A DNA stretch of 64,000 nucleotides. Origin: Paenisporosarcina macmurdoensis. Lineage in GTDB: Bacteria; Bacillota; Bacilli; Bacillales_A; Planococcaceae. Below are positions 57,893-64,000 of the stretch, piece by piece. The notes beneath the pieces were generated by a model. That model saw nothing but the letters and a program-made list of their open reading frames with translations, did not search any database and was not told the DNA's origin. Within the stretch, counting starts at the first letter, position 1; every line of letters begins with the position of its first letter. The DNA is taken from contig NZ_JBHSRI010000009.1 of the NCBI RefSeq assembly GCF_042658845.1, forward strand, positions 180,232 to 244,231, written 5' to 3'. The position numbers and the translations under genes are program-made.

Positions 57893-59137
57893 ATGGCTGA
57901 AAATCTAAACCTGTTCACTTCAACGCAAGCTGTAATTCAGGACGCACTGAACAAACTTGGATATGATGAAGGAATGTTTGAACTTTTAAAAGAACCACTA
58001 CGTATGCTAGAAGTACGTATTCCTATTAAAATGGATGATGGTAAAGTTAAAGTTTACACGGGTTACCGTGCTCAACATAACGATGCTGTTGGTCCTACAA
58101 AAGGTGGCGTACGTTTTCATCCTGAGGTTTCTGAAGATGAAATGAAAGCACTATCTATGTGGATGACCTTAAAGTGCGGTATTGTTGATTTACCATACGG
58201 TGGAGCTAAAGGTGGAATTATTTGCGATCCACGACAAATGTCAATGGCTGAAATTGAAAAATTAAGTCGTGGTTACGTACGTGCAATTAGTCAATTTGTT
58301 GGTCCAACTAAAGATATCCCTGCTCCAGACGTATTTACAAATTCACAAATTATGGCTTGGATGATGGATGAGTATAGCCGAATGGATGAATTTAACTCTC
58401 CTGGTTTCATCACAGGTAAACCAATCGTTCTTGGAGGTTCTCAAGGGCGTGAACGTGCAACTGCACAAGGTGTAACAATCTGTGTAGAAGAAGCTGCTAA
58501 AAAACGTGGAATCGAAATGAATGGCGCACGTATTGTCATTCAAGGATTCGGTAATGCGGGAAGTTTCTTAGCTAAATTCATGAGTGATGCAGGAGCGAAA
58601 GTTATCGGGATTTCTGATGCTTACGGTGCATTACATGATCCAGATGGTTTAGATATTGATTACTTGCTTGATCGTCGAGACAGTTTTGGTACAGTAACGA
58701 CGTTATTTGAAAATACAATCTCAAATCAAGAATTACTTGAATTGGATTGTGATATTTTAGTGCCAGCTGCCATTGAAAATCAAATTACAGCAGAAAACGC
58801 ACATAAAATTAAAGCTAGTATTGTAGTAGAAGCAGCAAATGGTCCAACTACTACTGAAGCTACAAAAATATTAACTGATCGTGGAATTCTACTTGTTCCA
58901 GACGTACTTGCTAGTGCAGGTGGCGTAACTGTATCCTATTTTGAATGGGTTCAAAATAATCAAGGGTATTACTGGACAGAAGAAGAAGTAAACGACAAAC
59001 TATACAAAAAAATGATCACTGCTTTCGATAATGTTTATACGGTTGCAACAACACGCAATATTAATATGCGATTAGCTGCATATATGGTGGGCGTACGTAA
59101 AACAGCTGAAGCAGCACGTTTCCGTGGTTGGGTTTAA
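57893..59137 (+). CDS. rocG: NAD-dependent glutamate dehydrogenase (RocG/GudB type)
   Basis: The 414-residue enzyme deaminates glutamate to 2-oxoglutarate, the last step of the arginine/proline route. The catalytic lysine is Lys106 in GGAKGGI; substrate lysines are in GPTKGGVRFHP and LKCGIVD; the NAD fold is GFGNAGSFLAKF. The Shine-Dalgarno sequence is weak (AGAGG, 11 bases before the ATG). TACAAT at about 57845 is a likely -10 box, giving a transcript separate from rocD. The sequence does not decide between RocG and GudB naming. Confidence 0.92.
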   Translation: MAENLNLFTSTQAVIQDALNKLGYDEGMFELLKEPLRMLEVRIPIKMDDGKVKVYTGYRAQHNDAVGPTKGGVRFHPEVSEDEMKALSMWMTLKCGIVDLPYGGAKGGIICDPRQMSMAEIEKLSRGYVRAISQFVGPTKDIPAPDVFTNSQIMAWMMDEYSRMDEFNSPGFITGKPIVLGGSQGRERATAQGVTICVEEAAKKRGIEMNGARIVIQGFGNAGSFLAKFMSDAGAKVIGISDAYGALHDPDGLDIDYLLDRRDSFGTVTTLFENTISNQELLELDCDILVPAAIENQITAENAHKIKASIVVEAANGPTTTEATKILTDRGILLVPDVLASAGGVTVSYFEWVQNNQGYYWTEEEVNDKLYKKMITAFDNVYTVATTRNINMRLAAYMVGVRKTAEAARFRGWV

Positions 59138-59145
59138 GAAGAATG

Positions 59146-59177
59146 CGTCTTGTCTCTTGTAGACAAGACGTTTTTTG
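59146..59177 (+). terminator. Intrinsic terminator after the glutamate dehydrogenase gene
   Basis: CGTCTTGTC pairs with GACAAGACG, followed by six T residues. Confidence 0.95.
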
Positions 59178-59250
59178 TGTTTTCTAAGCTCTTTTCTTTG
59201 ATTTTATTAAGAGTTTTGCACATAATACAATTCATAGGAGCGTGATAAAA

Positions 59251-60414
59251 GTGAATGCATTTTCATTTTATAACCCTGTCAAATTGATTTTTGGTAAAGG
59301 GCAACTTGAGCAAATCAAACAAGAATTACCTAAATACGGCAAAAAAGTATTGGTCGTATATGGTGGTGGAAGTATAAAGAAAAACGGTCTTTATGAAGAA
59401 GTCATGACGACATTAAAGGCAGCAGATTTAGAAGTATTTGAACTAAGTGGTGTAGATCCTAATCCACGTATATCAACGGTACGAAGTGGCGTGGAATTGT
59501 GCAAAAAAGAAAACATTGATGTAATACTTGCAGTAGGTGGAGGATCAGTAATCGATTGTACAAAACTGATCGCAGCAGGTGCGAAATATGACGGAGATGC
59601 TTGGGACTTTGTTAGTCGTAAAGCAGTTCCTGAAGCAGCACTACCATTTGGTACGGTTTTAACTTTAGCAGCAACAGGTTCAGAAATGAATTCAGGTTCT
59701 GTCATCACAAACGAAGATACACAAGAAAAATACGGATGGGGAAGCCCACTAGTATTCCCGAAATTCTCTATACTTGATCCGACTTATACATTCTCCGTTC
59801 CACAAGATCAAACTGTATACGGAATCGTTGATATGATGACTCATATATTTGAACAGTATTTCAACAACGCAACGAACACACCTGTTCAAGATGAAATGTG
59901 TGAAGGTGTTTTACGTGCCATTATGGAAACGGCACCAAAATTATTGAATAACTTACATTCATATGAACACCGTGAAACCATTCTCTTCTCAGGAACAATC
60001 GCCTTGAATGGTATGCTTCAAATGGGATACCAAGGAGACTGGGCATCGCATAATATTGAACATTCGGTATCAGCTGTTTATGATATCCCGCACGCAGGTG
60101 GGTTAGCTATTCTTTTCCCTCACTGGATGCGTCACAATATTAAAATTGACCCAGAACGTTTTGCTCGTTTAGCAGTGTATGTATTTGGAGTTGAACCTGA
60201 AGGCAAAACAGTTGAACAGATTGCCAATGAAGGAATCGATAACTTACGTGCTTATTGGACGTCTCTAGGAGCTCCAGAAACTCTAGCTGATTATGATATT
60301 GATGATTCAAATATTGATGTCATGGTCGATAAAGCAATGGTTTACGGACCATTTGGTAATTTTGTTTCTTTAGAATCAGAAGACGTACGCTCAATTCTAA
60401 AAGCGTCATTGTAA
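59251..60414 (+). CDS. yugJ: Iron-containing alcohol dehydrogenase (YugJ/YugK, butanol dehydrogenase type)
   Basis: The 387-residue type-III alcohol dehydrogenase has the nucleotide loop GGGSVIDCTK and metal ligands in the Asp/His set from VDMMTHIFEQY, NIEHSVSAVYDIPHAGGLA. It reduces aldehydes such as butyraldehyde with NAD(P)H. GTG at 59251 is ten bases after AGGAG; the GTG at 59242 is too close. B. subtilis has two neighbours (yugJ, yugK); only one is present here. Confidence 0.9.
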   Translation: MNAFSFYNPVKLIFGKGQLEQIKQELPKYGKKVLVVYGGGSIKKNGLYEEVMTTLKAADLEVFELSGVDPNPRISTVRSGVELCKKENIDVILAVGGGSVIDCTKLIAAGAKYDGDAWDFVSRKAVPEAALPFGTVLTLAATGSEMNSGSVITNEDTQEKYGWGSPLVFPKFSILDPTYTFSVPQDQTVYGIVDMMTHIFEQYFNNATNTPVQDEMCEGVLRAIMETAPKLLNNLHSYEHRETILFSGTIALNGMLQMGYQGDWASHNIEHSVSAVYDIPHAGGLAILFPHWMRHNIKIDPERFARLAVYVFGVEPEGKTVEQIANEGIDNLRAYWTSLGAPETLADYDIDDSNIDVMVDKAMVYGPFGNFVSLESEDVRSILKASL

Positions 60415-60419
60415 CGATT

Positions 60420-60455
60420 AAACACTCAACCAACCAGGTTGAGTGTTTTCTTTTC
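60420..60455 (+). terminator. Intrinsic terminator after yugJ
   Basis: AAACACTCAAC pairs with GTTGAGTGTTT, followed by CTTTT. Confidence 0.9.
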
Positions 60456-60517
60456 TTACCTACGAATAAAATCGTACTCCTCCTGTCCATTCTATAGAGT
60501 AGAAGGAGGTCTTTTAT

Positions 60518-60928
60518 TTGATTGAACTAAATTCTTCAATACAAGGGAAACGGTTTGAAAAAGGTCACTTAGAAGAGTTTTTAACAAGCCAGGGATTTAC
60601 TGTAGGTGGTGGTTGGGAATATGACCATGCTTATTTTGATTATGTATTTCAAAAAACACCGTATTATGATGTGTTACGAATACCAGTCATTGTAAAGAGC
60701 GGTGACTTCGAACAGGCTTCAGCAAAATTGGAGTGCGGTATTCCTTTTTTACTAAGACATTGTTATCAGTATGGTCTGGACGACGAAAAGGATGCTTTAT
60801 TTGGGATTGGTGGAGGGTTGTTAAATCAATTCCAAAAACCAACGGATCCAGATGCACCGATAAGTGAAAAACTTGTCGTGCAAGGAGTAGAATTACTTAA
60901 AGTTTTAGATAGTCGTTTAGTCCAATAA
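60518..60928 (+). CDS. yugN: YugN-like family protein
   Basis: The 136-residue cytosolic protein has the YugN segments GGGWEYDHAYFDYVF and ECGIPFLLRHCYQYGLD. The start is TTG, eight bases after AAGGAGG. It ends in a bidirectional terminator shared with the CDF gene. Function unknown. Confidence 0.88.
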   Translation: MIELNSSIQGKRFEKGHLEEFLTSQGFTVGGGWEYDHAYFDYVFQKTPYYDVLRIPVIVKSGDFEQASAKLECGIPFLLRHCYQYGLDDEKDALFGIGGGLLNQFQKPTDPDAPISEKLVVQGVELLKVLDSRLVQ

Positions 60929-60972
60929 AAAATGCCTCATCCAATGTGAATCCATTGAATGGGGCATTTTTT
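60926..60972. terminator. Bidirectional terminator between yugN and the CDF gene
   Basis: AAAAAATGCCTCAT pairs with ATGGGGCATTTTTT around an inner CCAATG/CATTGG-like region; it overlaps the end of yugN. Confidence 0.85.
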
Positions 60973-60977
60973 ATAGA

Positions 60978-61967
60978 TTATACAGGTGGTAAAGTTTCAG
61001 GACGGTTACTGACATGTTTCCAATGTGTAACGCCATCATCTTCATCAAATGAAATCGTTACATCTTGAACACCTTGCTGATGGAGAATTAAGTCTACTAA
61101 ATGATCTCGAATATCATCTGCCTGCGCAAAAGATATAGAAGAGTCAACTTCAGCAACAAGTTCAACGTGTAAAAACTCTCCTTCTTTAATTACGGAAAGC
61201 TTTTTAATATCTTTCACATCTTTGTGTTCAATTACGAGATGTGCAATATGATTTAACATTTGTTCATCCGTTTCGCCAATTGCGCCACGGGCATTTTCTA
61301 AGAACACTCTGCCAACAACATAGAACATCATTAATCCAATCAAAATAGAAGCGATACCTTCTGCTTGTAAAAATCCAGTAAAATGAGCAATTAATACTGC
61401 TACAAACGCTAGGATTCCTCCGGCAGTTGCAACTAAATCCTCCATGAATACTAATTTTGTTGCTGGTTTAGCGCGATTTAAATGTACGAAACCTTGTGTT
61501 AAAGGCGCCAAGCCTTTAGCAGGTGGCACACCAGCTTCGTGCAACACTTCTTTTCCGGCCTTATAAAGCACAAAAGTCTCTAAAATAATGGCAATTGCTA
61601 AAACTCCAAGAGTAATTAATAATCCGCCTGACTTTGTAGGATGTTGAATATGATGCCAACCTTCAACGATCGTTTCATAAGACAAGATGGCAACAATTAA
61701 TACAGCACCTAGACAAACTAAGTTGACAACTCGACCAAAACCATTTGGAAATCGAGCAGTAGGTGATTTTTTAGAAAGCGCAGATCCAATAAAAACAAAG
61801 AACTGATTTGCGGCATCCCCGATTGAGTGCATCATTTCTGCAAACATAGCTACATTTCCTGTGAAAAAGAAAGCAAAACCTTTCAATATTGCGATGATAG
61901 TATTTACGATTGCTGCAAGTAAGGAAGGTTTATTTCCTTCTTTAAGTAGTCCGAAAAATTCTTTCAT
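60978..61967 (-). CDS. Cation diffusion facilitator (CDF) metal transporter
   Basis: The 329-residue protein has six helices and the CDF motif AEMMHSIGDAANQ, whose His and Asp bind the transported ion in helix 2. The C-terminal cytosolic domain (from about residue 235) has the ferredoxin-like fold that dimerises. GGAGG precedes the ATG on the minus strand. The metal is probably Zn2+, Fe2+ or Mn2+. It lies downstream of the mgtC gene, 12 bases apart, so both are one unit. Confidence 0.9.
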   Translation of the reverse strand: MKEFFGLLKEGNKPSLLAAIVNTIIAILKGFAFFFTGNVAMFAEMMHSIGDAANQFFVFIGSALSKKSPTARFPNGFGRVVNLVCLGAVLIVAILSYETIVEGWHHIQHPTKSGGLLITLGVLAIAIILETFVLYKAGKEVLHEAGVPPAKGLAPLTQGFVHLNRAKPATKLVFMEDLVATAGGILAFVAVLIAHFTGFLQAEGIASILIGLMMFYVVGRVFLENARGAIGETDEQMLNHIAHLVIEHKDVKDIKKLSVIKEGEFLHVELVAEVDSSISFAQADDIRDHLVDLILHQQGVQDVTISFDEDDGVTHWKHVSNRPETLPPV

Positions 61968-61979
61968 AAATGCCTCCTG

Positions 61980-62705
61980 TTAAGATAAGATTTCTAGTTC
62001 AACTCGATCGATATAAGAAAGAGAATGAACTCTGTTATAAATAGTAAACATGTCGTGTTTAGGTGGTGCTGATAGGCGTATTTCCATTTCGTGTTTAATC
62101 CGTTGATCAGAAAGCGGAATGTCTTTAATTCGAAAACTTTCTACCACAATTTCTTCTGAGGTTAAAAAAGATATTAAACTTTTTATATCACCTGTTTCTG
62201 AAATCAAAACCTTTAAATAAACTTCTTTCATTCTTAATCGTTTTGGACCGATTTTAGAAAGGAGGGGAGGGAGTAGCTCGATTCCTACTAATACAATTAA
62301 TACACAAATAGTGGCTTCTATATAGAAGCCAGCTCCTACCGCGATACCAATAGCGCCAGCACCCCAAATCATAGCAGCGGTAGTTAAACCAGTTATACTG
62401 TCATTACCTTTTCTTAAGATTACCCCAGCACCTAAGAAACCTATACCACTGACGATTTGCGCCGCAAGCCGTAAAGGATCCATCGTAATATTAACACCTT
62501 CTGTAGTTTCAGCCATATAGGCTGATTCAATAGAAATGTAAGTAAGGAGGCAACTGAATGTCGCAATGACTAAACTTGTTTTTAAGCCAACGGGTTTCTT
62601 TTTTAATTCCCTTTCAATCCCGATAATTAAACTTAATAATGCTGCTAAGCCTAACTTCAATAATATTTCGGTATGTAAAAAACCCCCAGAAATAAAATCT
62701 CCCAT
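61980..62705 (-). CDS. MgtC/SapB family membrane protein
   Basis: The 241-residue protein has five helices with the MgtC core LIIGIERELKKKPVGLKTSL and QIVSGIGFLGAGVILRKG, then a C-terminal ACT-like cytosolic domain (about residues 145-241). GAGGAGG sets the ATG at 62705. MgtC proteins are linked to growth at low Mg2+ and modulation of ATP synthase in pathogens; the role in soil Bacilli is unclear. Confidence 0.9.
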   Translation of the reverse strand: MGDFISGGFLHTEILLKLGLAALLSLIIGIERELKKKPVGLKTSLVIATFSCLLTYISIESAYMAETTEGVNITMDPLRLAAQIVSGIGFLGAGVILRKGNDSITGLTTAAMIWGAGAIGIAVGAGFYIEATICVLIVLVGIELLPPLLSKIGPKRLRMKEVYLKVLISETGDIKSLISFLTSEEIVVESFRIKDIPLSDQRIKHEMEIRLSAPPKHDMFTIYNRVHSLSYIDRVELEILS

Positions 62706-62845
62706 TAAAATCCTCCTCAATAAAAGTTAAAAACAAACTTGCACTGCTTGATTAGAAATGAAACAATATGAAGGATTACTTATATAGTACCTTTTTTCGG
62801 TTAATATAAACAATTGTTTAGAGGGCAAAGAGAGAAGTGGAATTC

Positions 62846-63754
62846 ATGGAAAAGCGTACAATTCATCCCTACCTACCAATAGCGATTGGGGTCATTGCTG
62901 TTTCAATGTCAGCTATTTTTGTGAAACTTGCCAATGCAGATGCGGGAGTCATTGCATTTTACCGTATGTTATTTTCAGTATTGATCATGGCACCCCTCTT
63001 TTTTTGGAAGTACACAGCAGAGTTAAAACTTTTAACAAAAAGAGATTGGGCATTTTCGATTATTGCTGGTATCTTTTTAGCTTTTCATTTTATTCTATGG
63101 TTTGAATCTTTAAATTACACATCAGTAGCAAGTTCAACAGTGTTGGTAACGTTGCAACCTTTGTTTGCGTTTGCTGGAACATATTTCTTCTTTAAGGAAC
63201 GACTATCTTTTAAAACCATTCTATCTGGCCTTATTGCAATTGGAGGATGTGTTTTAATTAGTTGGGGAGATTTTCAAATTAGTGGAAGTGCTCTGTATGG
63301 AGATATGTTGGCACTTATTGCATGTGCTCTAGTGACAGCCTATTTATTATTTGGACAAGATGTAAGAAAGAGATTGTCGCTCGTTACATACACTTTTGTA
63401 GTTTATAGAGTAAGTACTATAACGTTGTTCTTTTATATAGTAGGTAAAGGAGAGTCCTTTGGTCCGTATCCGGCTAGCGATTGGATGTGGTTTTTATTAT
63501 TAGCAATTATTCCGAACCTTTTAGGACATACATTATTTAACTGGTCTTTAAAGTATGTCTCAACAAATGTTATATCAATCGCGATTTTATTTGAGCCAAT
63601 TGGAGCAGCCATATTAGCTTTTTATGTTTTTAATGAATATCTAAGTTCTACTCAAGTAATTGGAGGATTCATTGTTATTGTTGGTATAATGCTGTTTGTA
63701 ATGGACTTTAAACGATTAATTTTACTGTTTCGCAAAAAACCTCTTGATTTATGA
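62846..63754 (+). CDS. EamA/DMT-family transporter
   Basis: The 302-residue protein has ten predicted helices in two EamA repeats (first at about 10-140, second at about 155-290: LALIACALVTAYLLFG and ILFEPIGAAILAFYVFNE). ATG at 62846 follows AGAAGTGG; GTG at 62837 is the alternative. Family members export amino acids or metabolites; substrate unknown. Confidence 0.88.
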   Translation: MEKRTIHPYLPIAIGVIAVSMSAIFVKLANADAGVIAFYRMLFSVLIMAPLFFWKYTAELKLLTKRDWAFSIIAGIFLAFHFILWFESLNYTSVASSTVLVTLQPLFAFAGTYFFFKERLSFKTILSGLIAIGGCVLISWGDFQISGSALYGDMLALIACALVTAYLLFGQDVRKRLSLVTYTFVVYRVSTITLFFYIVGKGESFGPYPASDWMWFLLLAIIPNLLGHTLFNWSLKYVSTNVISIAILFEPIGAAILAFYVFNEYLSSTQVIGGFIVIVGIMLFVMDFKRLILLFRKKPLDL

Positions 63755-63763
63755 ATCAAGAGG
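63740..63763. other. Palindrome at the end of the DMT gene
   Basis: CCTCTTGATT and AATCAAGAGG are exact complements across TATG and overlap the stop codon. No T-run follows, so it is not a classic terminator. Confidence 0.5.
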
Positions 63764-63816
63764 GTGTATATTAAGTCTTGTCCTTAAGAAGCGAGAAAAA
63801 ATATTTTGAAATAGTA

Positions 63817-63845
63817 TTGACTTTGATTCTCGATGACGGTATATT
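63817..63845 (+). promoter_or_regulatory. Ribosomal RNA operon promoter
   Basis: TTGACT (63817-63822) and TATATT (63840-63845) are 17 bases apart, a strong sigma-A form typical of Bacillus rrn P2 promoters. Confidence 0.85.
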
Positions 63846-64000
63846 AGTAAAGTTGCTGTTACGGCAACGAACAAAATGAACCTTGAAAACTGAACAGCAA
63901 AACGTCAACTAACAAGCGGAACGCACTTCGGTGCCGGAAGCACAAACGTTTTCTTACGCCGACACCTGTTGGTATCGAAAACAAACTTGAACTTAACCGT
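63846..64000 (+). other. rRNA operon leader; 16S gene beyond the window
   Basis: CCTTGAAAACTGAACAGC (63881-63898) is the conserved leader/spacer block found before 16S and 23S genes in Bacillales, where it takes part in processing and antitermination. The 16S start (AGAGTTTGATC) is not reached before base 64000. Confidence 0.8.

Noticed and set aside
63846..64000. Start of the 16S rRNA gene or a tRNA
   Set aside because: Only leader sequence is present; the conserved 16S 5' end is not reached and no cloverleaf is visible.

Overview
The window is 64 kb of chromosome from a low-GC, Gram-positive, endospore-forming member of the Bacillales. Ribosome binding sites are AGGAGG-like, starts are ATG, GTG and TTG, the sporulation gene yunB is present, and the gene order follows the yus-suf-yun-yut-yui-mrp-yug arc of Bacillus subtilis. 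Codon use and several families (a 594-residue FadE, a RocA/RocD/GDH cluster, an NSS transporter with a small partner) fit Planococcaceae (Psychrobacillus, Sporosarcina, Paenisporosarcina or Lysinibacillus type). This placement is an inference from content, not a database result.

Layout. 1-4150: fatty-acid beta-oxidation (fadN end, fadA, fadE), with two facing palindromic repeats between fadA and fadE. 4231-5789: yusI, gcvH, yusF, yusE. 5786-8644: SAM-riboswitch-controlled methionine importer metNIQ. 8761-12156: a DAACS symporter, a lipoprotein, a CaCA exchanger and a small gene that looks frameshifted in a C4 run. 12396-17615: sufCDSUB iron-sulfur cluster operon. 17616-18456: gene-poor, hairpin-rich segment with a gene remnant. 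18457-22336: yunF, yunE, yunD, yunB. 22388-24329: lysine riboswitch plus NhaC-type (LysW) transporter. 24362-26170: NSS transporter with a 36-residue partner. 26219-28877: lipA, yutD, yutE, yutF. 28911-33099: yuzB, yutJ (NDH-2, Rex-like operator), yuzD, yutI, yutM, ndh. 33204-36898: NUDIX, yuiA, yuiB, yuiD, pepA. 37019-37252: a Gly/Tyr-rich small gene. 37311-43309: mrpABCDEFG on the minus strand. 43468-49774: MFS, lipoprotein cyclophilin, patB, yugE, an XRE regulator and a second NSS transporter. 49848-52599: a sigma factor fused to a membrane-anchored sensor, behind an ECF-type promoter. 52605-60928: yugI, a RocR-like regulator, rocA, a 120-bp tandem array, rocD, glutamate dehydrogenase, Fe-ADH and yugN. 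60978-63754: CDF, MgtC and DMT membrane proteins. 63817-64000: promoter and leader of a ribosomal RNA operon whose 16S gene lies beyond the window.

How the genes fit together. SufCDSUB makes iron-sulfur clusters; the carriers YutI (Nfu type) and YutM (A type) sit 14 kb away beside two type-II NADH dehydrogenases. LipA needs such clusters, and GcvH is a lipoyl carrier protein. RocA, RocD and glutamate dehydrogenase form an arginine/ornithine/proline-to-2-oxoglutarate route. Sodium coupling dominates transport: Mrp, NhaC type, two NSS proteins, DAACS and a CaCA exchanger.

The most unusual items are the 897-residue fused sigma factor with its own ECF-type promoter (49848-52599), the three exact-period 120-bp repeats between rocA and rocD with compensating stem changes, a sigma-54-type regulator that has lost its GAFTGA loop, and a cyclophilin gene with two start sites predicting membrane and cytosolic forms.
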